Source: Deltaproteobacteria bacterium (GTDB taxonomy: Bacteria > Myxococcota > XYA12-FULL-58-9 > JAFGEK01). From it: 48,447 nt of DNA. A model generated the notes under the pieces. That model was not told the DNA's origin. It made no database searches and worked only from the letters and a program-made list of their open reading frames with translations. Position 1 is the stretch's first letter. The number at the start of each line of letters is the position of its first letter. The stretch lies in the NCBI GenBank assembly GCA_016931625.1, contig JAFGEK010000054.1, positions 1-48,447 of the forward strand, written 5' to 3'. The translations under genes were made by a program, and so were the position numbers. Below are positions 28,130 through 37,124 of the stretch, in pieces.

Positions 28130-28308
28130 AATAAATGCAACTTGTACTGCACAACGTAAGCCAAACAGCCGACTTAAAGTGTACAAAGTCTTAAATGGAT
28201 ATATCGAGATGCTTTTGCGATAAAAAACTCTCGATAAAAAATGTATCACTTAAGGTCAGTACTTTTTTTGGTTGCTTAGCAGTGCGAGTTAATAAAAGGA
28301 GATCCTCC

Positions 28309-30495
28309 GTGGCCTTCGGTCCTGTATCTTATGAATTCACCGCCGATAATGCTCCTCAACAATGGCGAGTGCGTAGGTTTAATTTTCGTGAAAAATTATC
28401 TGGCATTTATCATTGCCATATTGATTTAGTTGCCAGTGAGCTTGAGGCTGATATCGATAGTTTACTTGGCAGTTCTGCATCGATCACCTTAGCACGTATT
28501 ACCGGAGTAGAACGTCACGTTCGCGGAATCATAGCAAAAGTACGCAACGCGGGCGCGCTGCGTGGCCATGTATTGGTGCAAATTGAATTAGTTCCTGCTT
28601 TATTTGCATTATCACAAACATCAAATTCACGCATATTTCAAGCTATGAAAGCCCCGGATATTCTTGAACAGGTATTATCGCAAGCATTACAACCTTATCA
28701 ACGCTCAGTAAAACTTGACTTGCAAAGATCTGACTATGCTGAACGCGAATATTGTGTTCAATATAATGAAAAAGACCTCGATTTCGTACACCGCATTATG
28801 CAAGAAGAAGGCATCTATTACTACTTTGATCAAAGTAGCGAACAAGAAGAATTAGTTTTAACCGACAGTAATGATAAATTGTTAGAATGTATTTCGGTAA
28901 CCGGGTCTTCTATTGATCTCATACCCGCTGATGCCGGAGCCCCAGAAAAAGAAGTTGTGCAATCTTTTTACGCCGGTACACAATTACATTCGACGAGTAT
29001 TATTCTGCACGAATATGATTGGAAACAACCAGCCCAACCAGCTCATCATGAGGCTAGTGCTCAAGATAATGCTCAGCATGATCGAATTATATATGATAGT
29101 GAGCCACATATTTGTGTTAGTGAAAGTGGTAATGATGGCGCTATACGTAAACAAGTACGTCAAGAGGAATTTGCTGCCTTAGGAAAAACCGGCACTGGAA
29201 AAGGTATTTTAATTGGATTTTTCGCAGGTAGCTCATTTGAACTGGTAGGACATACTCAAAGTGAACTTGACTGCAAGTATATCTTAGTTGAAGTCGAACA
29301 CTACGGAACAGTACCTGATAACTGGGATGGCGAGAGCAACAGCGAAACCGAATATTACAACACTTTCACTGTGATTCCGGCTGATGTCCCATTTAGACCT
29401 GCCCACGATACGATACGTCCGACAGTAGGAATGCTAACTGCCACTGTCGTTGGCCCTTCTGGTGAAGAAATTCACACAGATAAAGATGGCCGCATCAAAG
29501 TGCAGTTCCATTGGGATCAAGATGGGCAAAACGATGAAAATAGCTCGTGCTGGATCCGAGTTGCGCAAATATGGGCTGGTTCAGGTTTCGGTATGCTTTT
29601 CATTCCACGTATGGGAATGGAAGTAGTCGTTCAATTTGTTGAAGGTCACCCTGACCGTCCTCTTGTCACTGGTTGTGTCTATAATGGTCGCAATGCTCCA
29701 CCAATTAAATTACCCGATGACAAAACAAAAAGTGGTTTAGTTACTCGTAGTTCATTAGAAGGTACTGACGGCAACGAACTTATTTTTGAAGATGCTAAAG
29801 ATAACGAAGAAATTTATCTACAAGCTCAACGCGATTGGAATATCTTAGTTAAAAATAACCAAGACGAAACTGTTCGAGGCGATAGCTCAAGAACTGTCGA
29901 AGGTAATGATGATAATACCATCAAGGGCAATCACACTGAAAGAATAAAAGGTAATGACAATTGCCAAGTTGATAAAGATCGTACCATCAAGATTAAAGGT
30001 AATTATACTGCAACTATCAATAAAGACTCAAAAATTATTATCGATGGTAAGTCTACAACAAGCGTTGAAAAAGACTATACATTATCAGTTAGCGGTAAAG
30101 CGAATGAGACAGTAGATAAAGATTACACGCTAAGTATAAGCGGTGATGCTAAAACCACAGTTGATAAAGAATATAAACTGCAAGTAACCAAAGATGCCAG
30201 TTGGAGTGTTGATGGTAAAAGCAAAGTTCAAATTAAAGATGACAGCGAAACCAAACTTGAAAAGAACATGAAACTCGCTGTAACAAAAGAAGCTCAAATA
30301 TCAGTAGATAAGAATATGCAAGTAAAGGTCAGTAAAGAGATGACCCTTAAAGCAGATAAAACACTTACGCTTAAATGCGGTAGCGCCAGTATAATTCTAA
30401 AAAAAGACGGTAAAATAACGATCAAAGGTTCTGATATTAATGTTAAAGGCTCTGGTAAAGTTAAGGTTAAAGGTTCAAAGATCGGAAATAATTAA
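28309..30495 (+). CDS. vgrG: Type VI secretion spike protein VgrG (TssI)
   Basis: 728 residues from the GTG at 28309, preceded by AGGAG at a 7-base spacing. An ATG 38 codons upstream is in frame, but its product lacks family similarity, so the GTG is preferred. VgrG trimerises as the tip of the T6SS tube. Seen in order: gp27-like region (FNFREKLSGIYHCHIDLVASE; REYCVQYNEKDLDFVHRIMQEEGIYYYF) and the gp5 OB-fold (IHTDKDGRIKVQFHWDQDG, SSCWIRVAQIWAGSGFG, IPRMGMEVVVQFVEGHPDRPLVTG). Residues about 560-728 are a Lys/Asp-rich repeat (VDKDYTLSVSG and variants), the beta-helical needle. It ends without an effector extension. No PAAR, Hcp, adaptor or effector/immunity genes lie within several kb, so it is an orphan copy relative to any T6SS core. 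Confidence 0.95.
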   Translation: MAFGPVSYEFTADNAPQQWRVRRFNFREKLSGIYHCHIDLVASELEADIDSLLGSSASITLARITGVERHVRGIIAKVRNAGALRGHVLVQIELVPALFALSQTSNSRIFQAMKAPDILEQVLSQALQPYQRSVKLDLQRSDYAEREYCVQYNEKDLDFVHRIMQEEGIYYYFDQSSEQEELVLTDSNDKLLECISVTGSSIDLIPADAGAPEKEVVQSFYAGTQLHSTSIILHEYDWKQPAQPAHHEASAQDNAQHDRIIYDSEPHICVSESGNDGAIRKQVRQEEFAALGKTGTGKGILIGFFAGSSFELVGHTQSELDCKYILVEVEHYGTVPDNWDGESNSETEYYNTFTVIPADVPFRPAHDTIRPTVGMLTATVVGPSGEEIHTDKDGRIKVQFHWDQDGQNDENSSCWIRVAQIWAGSGFGMLFIPRMGMEVVVQFVEGHPDRPLVTGCVYNGRNAPPIKLPDDKTKSGLVTRSSLEGTDGNELIFEDAKDNEEIYLQAQRDWNILVKNNQDETVRGDSSRTVEGNDDNTIKGNHTERIKGNDNCQVDKDRTIKIKGNYTATINKDSKIIIDGKSTTSVEKDYTLSVSGKANETVDKDYTLSISGDAKTTVDKEYKLQVTKDASWSVDGKSKVQIKDDSETKLEKNMKLAVTKEAQISVDKNMQVKVSKEMTLKADKTLTLKCGSASIILKKDGKITIKGSDINVKGSGKVKVKGSKIGNN

Positions 30496-30513
30496 TTTAA
30501 TGTTTGTTATATT

Positions 30514-31632
30514 TTAGAACGTCCAAGTAAATGTAGTTGATACTCCGTCGGGGGCAATCGAAACGCTAGTAGTTGGATTATTAAGCCAAAACAGATCTAC
30601 TGCAAATAATGATGCTGATATAACTGCTGTAGCGCCACCAATAATTGCTAATGTTCTAGCTAAATCATTTTTCCTTTCATAATCTTTTGTTTTTTTAGCA
30701 GCTATCGGCTGAGGTGTATTTCTATTATTTGCTTTGTCATAATCTTTCATACCATCTAAATAATAGTAGAGGCTAGTTCCAAACAAACCAAGAGTGACGG
30801 CCCCAGCACCAATACCGACGTATGATAAAATATGGCTATTTCCCTCTAGGTTAGTAGTTGGTGTGGTTGTCGCATTAGTCGGAGCGATAACATTGCCAGC
30901 GTTAGTAGTTGAAGATGCTGTAGATGACGTTGATGCATTAGATGCGTCTTGGGTAGTTTCAGTTGCCTGAGACGTTGATGAACTCTGTGTTTGGTTAGCA
31001 TTTGAATCTGATGTTTTTTCTGTTGGTAATGGTATTAATGGTACCAACTCAAGATCATCAGTTGATGCACTAGCAATTGCAGTCTCTGGTTTAAAGAAAT
31101 CTGGTAATATCGCAGCCAAAGCTTTATCAACACCCTTGAGGCTATTTATCTCAACTGTAGCTTGATTTTCTAAACGACCACTTGAAGCTACTACTTTTAG
31201 TTTACATTGATTTCGATTTGCCTTTAGTTGTTTAACGCTAATTAAAACAACGGCATCAACCTTTAAAGTGCCCGCAAGACGCGCTAGGCAAGCTACTTCA
31301 GCATTGCAACGCTCGACTGCTGGTGTACCCTTGAGTTTCTCCGCCACCACCACAGCCGGCACTGGCGTCGCTGCTTTACTTTTTATCTCGTGTTCTATTC
31401 TTTTTTCTATAGCACGTTTGATTTCTTTTGATACTGCGCCATGTGAGGTTGTAGGAAGTACGGCAATTTGTCGACTTGATGTATTTTTGGCATTTTTATC
31501 TAATGCTGAAACTGTCGCAGTGTAATTGAATAACTGAGACAAGTTGTTTGCAGCAAATGCGTAAACACCAAAAAATAATACTGTTGTGGTGGCAACTGCA
31601 GTAACGATTGAGGTGTAATTTATGCGTAACAT
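30514..31632 (-). CDS. Exported protein with two C-terminal hydrophobic segments, unknown function
   Basis: 372 residues. An N-terminal signal (TSIVTAVATTTVLFFGVYAFAAN) is followed by a small domain (about 50-180) beginning RQIAVLPTTS and containing RCNAEVACLARLAGTLKVDAVV. That resembles the TolB-N/FlgO-like exported domains common in myxobacterial proteins. Next comes a Thr/Ser/Asn-rich low-complexity linker (about 195-260). Two hydrophobic stretches follow (ILSYVGIGAGAVTLGLFGTS and ARTLAIIGGATAVISASLFAV) with a charged loop between, and then a beta-like tail ending TFTWTF. The architecture is typical of delta/myxobacterial proteins of unknown role. It is convergent with vgrG (18 bp between stops), and I see no functional link. 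Confidence 0.65.
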   Translation of the reverse strand: MLRINYTSIVTAVATTTVLFFGVYAFAANNLSQLFNYTATVSALDKNAKNTSSRQIAVLPTTSHGAVSKEIKRAIEKRIEHEIKSKAATPVPAVVVAEKLKGTPAVERCNAEVACLARLAGTLKVDAVVLISVKQLKANRNQCKLKVVASSGRLENQATVEINSLKGVDKALAAILPDFFKPETAIASASTDDLELVPLIPLPTEKTSDSNANQTQSSSTSQATETTQDASNASTSSTASSTTNAGNVIAPTNATTTPTTNLEGNSHILSYVGIGAGAVTLGLFGTSLYYYLDGMKDYDKANNRNTPQPIAAKKTKDYERKNDLARTLAIIGGATAVISASLFAVDLFWLNNPTTSVSIAPDGVSTTFTWTF

Positions 31633-31673
31633 GATGCAGCACTCTATCGATAAAATCCAAGTCCGGGAAGCCT

Positions 31674-31701
31674 AAAAAAGGCGTTTTTTTAATGAAATGC
31701 C
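31674..31701 (-). terminator. Putative terminator of the nfeD-SPFH operon
   Basis: On the minus strand, a hairpin GGCATTT...AAAACGCC (one A-C mismatch) is followed by TTTTTT, starting about 16 bp after the SPFH stop codon. The stem is short, so confidence is moderate. Confidence 0.5.
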
Positions 31702-31716
31702 TATTGAAGGTTTGGA

Positions 31717-32694
31717 TTATGGTTTATCAGTTGGAAAGTTAAAGGGTTTTCGTGACGATTGAGAATTATCGTCTTTTTGAGTTTTTATAACCGTCATTGC
31801 TGTTGCAAGTATCGAAGCGACATCACTAATGTTTGACGGGATAATTAAACTGTTATTGGTCTTAGCTAAATTACCAAACTCACTAATATACTGCTCAGCA
31901 ACCCTTAGTTGCACTGCTTCTATCCCTCCAGGATCGCCAATCGAGGCTGCCACGGTACGAAGGCCTTCGGCTGTTGCTCGTGCTACGGCCAAAATAGCAT
32001 TGGCTTTACCCTCGGCTTCGTTAATTTGTTGTTGTTTTTTCGCTTCTGAAGCTTTTATAACTCGTTGCTTTTGACCTTCAGCTTCGTTAATTGCAGCGTC
32101 GCGATCACCTTCTGATTGCAATACTACTGCACGTTTCTCACGCTCGGCGCGCATTTGTTTTTCCATTGCGGCTAACACATCTATCGGCGGCGTAATATTT
32201 TTAATTTCATAGCGTAATACTTTAATGCCCCAGGACTCAGAGGCTTTATCAAGCTCAAAGACAACTAAACTGTTTATATTAGAGCGTTCTTCAAAAGTTT
32301 TATCGAGATCTATTTTACCAATTTCACTACGTAAAGTGGTCTGAGCTAATTGTGTTATCGCAAAAATATAGTCGGCAATTCCATATGACGCTAACTGTGG
32401 GTCAAGGACTTTTAAATAAATAATGCCGTCAATTCTAACTTGCACATTATCTTTAGTAATGCAGATCTGCTCAGGAATATCGAGGGCTTGTTCTTTAAGT
32501 AGGTGTCGATAGCGAATTACATCTAAAAATGGAAAAAGCAAATGAAAACCGGCACCTAAAGTGCCTAGGTATTTGCCAAGTCGTTCAACTACATAAGCAT
32601 GCTGTTGTGGTACTACAACAGCAATTCTATACAGAACAAACAATAAAAAAACGGCGATAACGATACCGACAAAAACGCCTTGAGTAGTAGTCAT
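31717..32694 (-). CDS. SPFH/band-7 (stomatin-like, QmcA-type) membrane protein
   Basis: 325 residues from the ATG at 32694, which has GGAG six bases upstream; a TTG four codons earlier would place that site inside the gene. One N-terminal membrane helix (VFVGIVIAVFLLFVLYRIAVVV) is followed by the band-7 domain: VPQQHAYVVERLGKY, GFHLLFPFLD, and TLRSEIGKIDLDKTFEER. A long coiled region comes next (AEREKRAVVLQSEGDRDAAINEAEGQKQ), then a conserved C-terminal segment. These proteins oligomerise in membrane microdomains and are usually partnered with NfeD. Here nfeD lies 21 bp upstream on the same strand, which supports that pairing. Confidence 0.92.
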   Translation of the reverse strand: MTTTQGVFVGIVIAVFLLFVLYRIAVVVPQQHAYVVERLGKYLGTLGAGFHLLFPFLDVIRYRHLLKEQALDIPEQICITKDNVQVRIDGIIYLKVLDPQLASYGIADYIFAITQLAQTTLRSEIGKIDLDKTFEERSNINSLVVFELDKASESWGIKVLRYEIKNITPPIDVLAAMEKQMRAEREKRAVVLQSEGDRDAAINEAEGQKQRVIKASEAKKQQQINEAEGKANAILAVARATAEGLRTVAASIGDPGGIEAVQLRVAEQYISEFGNLAKTNNSLIIPSNISDVASILATAMTVIKTQKDDNSQSSRKPFNFPTDKP

Positions 32695-32715
32695 CAATAG
32701 CTCCAAAGTTTAAAT

Positions 32716-33150
32716 TTATTCAGTTTTTACCCACACGGTTAACCCATCAATAGATTCAACCTGGCATGTAGTTCCAACTACTATCCTGTCATTTGCTTTG
32801 CTGCGTGCGCTCCAGCTTGAACCTCGTAATTCAATACGGCCAATACCATTTACTGGAATATCTTCAATTACTAGAGCGATTTCGCCGGCAAAACTATTAA
32901 CCGTATTGTTGCTATTATTTAGCAACTTTAATCGTTGTTGTAGGGGTTTGCGCAAAAATAGCAAGGTTATGATAGCAACAGCTGAAAAAATAAGCCATTG
33001 AATCCATAATGAATTGATTACGCCGATTCCGGTAATTACTCCCATACATATCGCTGCAATACCAAAGAAAAATGCAACAAAACTGCCTGGTAAAAACAAC
33101 TCGGCTGCAAGAAATACTACTCCGAGTATTATCCACCACCACCATTGCAT
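32716..33150 (-). CDS. NfeD family membrane protein
   Basis: 144 residues from the ATG at 33150, preceded by GAGG at a 6-base spacing; an upstream in-frame start adds 13 polar residues and is less likely. Three hydrophobic segments follow MQWWWWIILGVVFLAAELFLPG, a typical NfeD opening. The C-terminal soluble part (about 85-144) is the OB-fold NfeD domain (GEIALVIEDIPVNGIGRIELRGSSWSAR ... VGTTCQVESIDGLTVWV). This is the short, protease-less NfeD type. It is encoded ahead of its SPFH partner and divergent from the moxR-bat operon. Confidence 0.9.
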   Translation of the reverse strand: MQWWWWIILGVVFLAAELFLPGSFVAFFFGIAAICMGVITGIGVINSLWIQWLIFSAVAIITLLFLRKPLQQRLKLLNNSNNTVNSFAGEIALVIEDIPVNGIGRIELRGSSWSARSKANDRIVVGTTCQVESIDGLTVWVKTE

Positions 33151-33582
33151 AGAAAACCTCGAATGAAAGTTCGCGTGAAATGCTAGCACGTGAAGCTATT
33201 AAAATGCCAGTGTAAGTATAATATAAAAAATAAGCTAACGTTTTTATAAATACAGGCAAACCGAGCAATTCTAGATCAGGGGAGGTCCCTAGTACTCGCT
33301 AACATAATAAAAATATTAAAAAATCGAACTAGTTGGGAATAATTTTAGCATTAAATTGGTTTGACTCCGTGATGTAAACTAACTATTTGTCGGCTTTAAG
33401 CAAATCGTGGTTCATATCGGTGGTGAGCAGCGTGTAAGCTCATACTTAAACCACAGGTTGACTACCGACGCAAATTAATAAACTCGCGTACGGATTAGTT
33501 GAATCATTAGTAAATAGACTGACTTGATTATCAATAGCTTGCTAACAACAGTTGTATGATTAAAGTTTAGGAAGAGTTAAAA
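33151..33582. other. Intergenic region between divergent nfeD and moxR
   Basis: A 432-bp gap. It holds a copy of the dispersed palindrome at 33277-33292 and a small inverted repeat TGAGC...GCTCA near 33424-33442. There is a weak promoter candidate, TTGACT at about 33459 with TAAACT 15 bp later. No gene or RNA was recognised. Confidence 0.4.
33277..33292 (+). repeat. Dispersed palindromic motif, degenerate copy
   Basis: CAGGGGAGGTCCCTAG, four differences from the copy at 208-223 but with the AGGG...CCCT core preserved. Confidence 0.4.
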
Positions 33583-34572
33583 ATGAGTTCAGCAATAAGT
33601 GAATTACAACAACAAATAATAAACCATACCGATACTATCAGTAGTTTAAGAGCAGAGATTTCTAAAATAATTGTTGGGCAGCAGTATTTGATTGACCGAA
33701 TTTTGCTTGGACTTATTGCTGATGGTCATATTCTTATTGAAGGTATCCCAGGTCTAGCTAAAACTACTGCAGTTAAAGCAGTAGCCGAAGCGGTTCAAGC
33801 GCGATTTGCACGAGTGCAATTTACTCCAGACTTGCTTCCTGCTGACTTGATCGGCACTGAAATTTATCGACCAACAAGTGGTGAATTTACTGTAAAAAAA
33901 GGACCAATTTTCACTAACCTACTTCTTGCTGACGAAATAAATCGTGCGCCAGCAAAAGTGCAAAGTGCATTACTTGAAGCCATGCAAGAGCGGCAAGTTA
34001 CTATTGGTGAAACAACGCACGCTCTACCAGATCCATTTTTAGTGCTCGCTACACAAAACCCGATTGAACAAGAAGGAACTTACCCTTTACCTGAAGCGCA
34101 GGTTGACCGTTTTATGCTGAAATTAGCGGTGCGTTACCCTAATAAAGATGAAGAAAAAGAAATTATGCGGCGTATGTCACATCGTAACAAGCCACAACTC
34201 ACACCGGTTGTTACCCCTGCAGAAATAAAACTAGTACAAGAAATTGCAGATTCGATATATATTGATGCTCGAGTTGAAGATTATATCGTTGATATTGTAT
34301 TTGCTTCGCGTGAACCGGCAAAATTCAAACTTGATCATATAGAAAAACTAATTGAATATGGCGCATCTCCTCGTGCAACTATCTGTTTAGCTCAAACAGC
34401 TAAAGTATTAGCATTTTTAAGTGGACGCGCGTTTGTTACCCCACAAGAGGTAAAAACTATTGGACCTGATGTGCTTCGTCACCGCATTATCGTTTCTTAT
34501 GAAGCTGAGGCTCGTGAACTCACTTCTGACAATATTATAAATGAAATATTCAACACTGTAGATGTTCCTTAA
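33583..34572 (+). CDS. MoxR-family AAA+ ATPase
   Basis: 329 residues. Walker A GIPGLAKTT (54-62), Walker B LLADEINRAP, sensor-1 LATQNPIEQEGTYPLPEAQ with the MoxR signature, and VDRFMLKL. The C-terminal helical lid includes SPRATICLAQTAKVLAFLSGR. MoxR ATPases act as chaperone-like remodelers of partner proteins with von Willebrand A domains, which are encoded just downstream. A ribosome site AGGAAGAG precedes the ATG. First gene of the eight-gene operon. Confidence 0.95.
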   Translation: MSSAISELQQQIINHTDTISSLRAEISKIIVGQQYLIDRILLGLIADGHILIEGIPGLAKTTAVKAVAEAVQARFARVQFTPDLLPADLIGTEIYRPTSGEFTVKKGPIFTNLLLADEINRAPAKVQSALLEAMQERQVTIGETTHALPDPFLVLATQNPIEQEGTYPLPEAQVDRFMLKLAVRYPNKDEEKEIMRRMSHRNKPQLTPVVTPAEIKLVQEIADSIYIDARVEDYIVDIVFASREPAKFKLDHIEKLIEYGASPRATICLAQTAKVLAFLSGRAFVTPQEVKTIGPDVLRHRIIVSYEAEARELTSDNIINEIFNTVDVP

Positions 34573-34612
34573 GTTTTTTAAAGAACACTATTAAAACCAT
34601 AATTATTAGACA

Positions 34613-35524
34613 ATGACCGAAGAAGTATTACCATTAAGTCCTGAGTTATTTGCGCAAATTCGAGCAATTCAGATACGTACACAAAGATTAGTAACTGAAA
34701 CTTGGGCAGGTAATTATGAAAGTGCCTTCCGCGGACAGGGCATAGAATTTGCCGATGTCCGTGCTTATCAACCTGGCGATGAAATTCGAAGTATTGATTG
34801 GAAAGTTACTGCGCGTACAGGTTTACCGTTTGTTAAAGAACATAAAGAAGAGCGTGAACTTACGGTAATGTTAACAGTTGACGTAAGCTCGTCTGGTAAT
34901 TTCGGTAGTGTTGAAAAACATAAACGTGAGATTGCTGCTGAAATATCGGCAGTGCTCGCTTACAGTGCCATTAAAAGCAATGATAAAGTGGGCTTAGTGA
35001 TATTTAGCGACCATATTGAACACTTTATCCCTCCTAAAAAAGGTCGTGCGCATTTGTGGCGAGTTATTCGCGATATTCTCACTTATCAACCATCGCATAG
35101 CGGTACCTCACTAAAAACTGTTATTGATTTTTTAGGCCATGTAATTAAACGGCGTGCTGTTATTTTTTTAGTGTCAGACTTTCTTGATAATGATTTTATG
35201 TTACCTTTGCAGCTATTGGCGCAACGTCATGACATTACCGCAATCAACATTAGCGACCCACGAGAGTTAAGTCTACCCAAAATTGGTTTAGTAGAATTTG
35301 AAGATCTCGAAAGTGGACAGCGCATAATAGTTGATACAAATGACCAGATTGCCATGAAGCATTTAGCAACCTCTCAACAACAGCGAGTCAAAAATTTAAG
35401 TGAGTCTTTGCGCGCCGCCGGTGTTGGTGAAATAAAAATTTCTACTGATATTTCTTATATTACACCGATTATAAACTATTTTCACCAAAGGGAGCATCGT
35501 TACCATGCCAAACGCCGCTCTTGA
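34613..35524 (+). CDS. DUF58 protein (vWA-like partner of MoxR)
   Basis: 303 residues, cytoplasmic. The DUF58 signature is clear: SAFRGQGIEFADVRAYQPGDEIRSIDWKVTARTGLPFVKEHKEER at about 38-82. A vWA-like core follows, with a metal-site-like VDVSSSGNF and FLVSDFLDND. DUF58 proteins are nearly always encoded next to MoxR ATPases. The gene starts 40 bp after moxR and overlaps the next gene by 20 bp. The ribosome site is weak, consistent with translational coupling or a leader in the operon. Confidence 0.92.
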   Translation: MTEEVLPLSPELFAQIRAIQIRTQRLVTETWAGNYESAFRGQGIEFADVRAYQPGDEIRSIDWKVTARTGLPFVKEHKEERELTVMLTVDVSSSGNFGSVEKHKREIAAEISAVLAYSAIKSNDKVGLVIFSDHIEHFIPPKKGRAHLWRVIRDILTYQPSHSGTSLKTVIDFLGHVIKRRAVIFLVSDFLDNDFMLPLQLLAQRHDITAINISDPRELSLPKIGLVEFEDLESGQRIIVDTNDQIAMKHLATSQQQRVKNLSESLRAAGVGEIKISTDISYITPIINYFHQREHRYHAKRRS

Positions 35525-36068
35525 TATACGTGACATTAAACCGCTAGTCGCGATTCCTTCTGATCTACCGATAACAATAATTATTATTGCTATTGCAACA
35601 TTACTATTGGCTGGGGTCATTATTTGGTGGTGGCTCCACAAACGACAAAAGCTACAAAGTTTTAATAAAATTAAAACGGTTGCTCCTATTGAACCCCCTG
35701 AGATTATTGCGAGATCGGCTCTTAAAGATTTAGATGAAAAACTAAAAAATTCTATTATTTCTATACAACAATATTTTTATGGTATCTCATTAATATTGCG
35801 CACTTATTTTGAAGCTGTTTTTAAATTAAACACAACCGATCTTACTACTTATGAGATATCTATTAAGATAGAAAATAGCGCTATAGCAAAAGAGCATCGT
35901 CAAGATTTTTTATCTATACTTTCTATGGCTGATGCAGTTAAATTCGCCAAAGCCCCGGCTACCGATAAAGAATGCTCCAATATCTTAAGACTCGCACAAG
36001 CCTTTATTACCATGACTTCCACGACAATTTCGCCTACAACTGATTTATCTCAAAGCGCTGAAAAATAA
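35505..36068 (+). CDS. DUF4381-like single-pass membrane protein of the Bat operon
   Basis: 187 residues. The N-terminal part LDIRDIKPLVAIP precedes one transmembrane helix (ITIIIIAIATLLLAGVIIWWWL). After a Pro-rich linker the C-terminal helical domain (ALKDLDEKL...YFYGISLILRTYFEAVFKLNTTDLTTYEI) resembles the C-terminal cytoplasmic domain of the BatD protein encoded later in this operon. Small proteins of this type usually sit between DUF58 and batA. GGGAG precedes the ATG, and the gene begins inside the end of the DUF58 gene. The exact role is unknown. Confidence 0.75.
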   Translation: MPNAALDIRDIKPLVAIPSDLPITIIIIAIATLLLAGVIIWWWLHKRQKLQSFNKIKTVAPIEPPEIIARSALKDLDEKLKNSIISIQQYFYGISLILRTYFEAVFKLNTTDLTTYEISIKIENSAIAKEHRQDFLSILSMADAVKFAKAPATDKECSNILRLAQAFITMTSTTISPTTDLSQSAEK

Positions 36069-36089
36069 TCTATTTGAATGGTGTGATTA

Positions 36090-37124
36090 ATGGTTTTCTC
36101 GCACATTTGGTTATTTTGGATACTTGTTCCGCTTTGGGTTATTTTAAGCACCATTTGGCTGCTGTTTCGTCTTTTTGAATCTCGCGGGAAACTGCAGCGT
36201 TCTGCGGCACTGGCTTATTCGAATATCGCTAAATTTAATTATATTAAATCTACTTGGAGATATAAACTTAGCTTTTACATTAAGACACTTCGCCTCCTAA
36301 CTCTTTTGGTTTTAATGCTAGCAATGGCACGGCCGCAAAGCGTGCTAGGTATTCGACCCGCTAGCACGTTAGGTATTGATATCATTTTAACAGTCGATAC
36401 TTCTGGCAGCATGAAGGCTCTTGATCTCGATAGTGATCGCCCGATTTATAATCGGCGCACTCGCTTACAAGTGGTTAAAGACGTGGTTGCACAATTTATT
36501 AAAAAGCGCAACCAAGATCAAATTGGCTTAGTGGTCTTTGGCGTCGAAGCATTTTTGCAATGCCCGTTAACTCTTGATCATCATATATTGACTGTACTTT
36601 TAGACCGTATGCAAAATGGTATGGCTGGTGAAGCTACTGCCATTGGCTCAGGCATTGGCGCTGCAGTAAATCGTCTAAAAAAGTCAAAGGCAAAAAGCCG
36701 CGTAATGGTTTTACTAACCGACGGTATAAATAATGCCGGTCCACTTTCACCTATGCTTGCCGCTGAAATTGCGAAAACTTTCGATGTTAAAATCTATACC
36801 ATAGGTGTTGGCACACGTGGTGAGGCGCCATTCATTGTGGAACAGCCATTTTTTGGTAAATCTATAGTATATGATGAGGTTAGTATTGACGAAGATGCTT
36901 TACGTGAAGTCGCCAATATTACCGGAGGCGAATATTTCCGTGCAGAAAACACTAAAAGTCTTGAAAATATTTATAAGCAAATCGATAAATTAGAAAAAAG
37001 CCAATCTGATACACCTGCAATTATTGATTATGATGAGCACGCTCCTGTATTTATCGGGATAGCTTTAGCGATGCTTATATTTGAGATACTCATATTGGGT
37101 ACATGGCTTAGGAGATTGCCATGA
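36090..37124 (+). CDS. batA: BatA, membrane-anchored von Willebrand A protein
   Basis: 344 residues. Two N-terminal hydrophobic segments (WLFWILVPLWVILSTIWLLF and LRLLTLLVLMLAMARPQ) are followed by a vWA domain with an intact metal-ion-dependent adhesion site: DTSGSMKA, the Thr/Gly region GEATAIGSGIG, and LTDGINNAG. A C-terminal membrane helix (VFIGIALAMLIFEILILGTWL) completes the usual BatA layout. Bat proteins were named from Bacteroides aerotolerance; their biochemical role in the envelope is not settled. The gene overlaps batB by 4 bp (ATGA). Confidence 0.93.
   Translation: MVFSHIWLFWILVPLWVILSTIWLLFRLFESRGKLQRSAALAYSNIAKFNYIKSTWRYKLSFYIKTLRLLTLLVLMLAMARPQSVLGIRPASTLGIDIILTVDTSGSMKALDLDSDRPIYNRRTRLQVVKDVVAQFIKKRNQDQIGLVVFGVEAFLQCPLTLDHHILTVLLDRMQNGMAGEATAIGSGIGAAVNRLKKSKAKSRVMVLLTDGINNAGPLSPMLAAEIAKTFDVKIYTIGVGTRGEAPFIVEQPFFGKSIVYDEVSIDEDALREVANITGGEYFRAENTKSLENIYKQIDKLEKSQSDTPAIIDYDEHAPVFIGIALAMLIFEILILGTWLRRLP

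Noticed and set aside
27949-28164. 71-codon minus-strand frame at the hemL end
   Set aside because: Overlaps the conserved C-terminus of HemL on the other strand and has no domain features.
28195-28308. Upstream ATG start for vgrG (38 extra residues)
   Set aside because: Product lacks VgrG similarity, and the GTG at 28309 has a well-spaced AGGAG.
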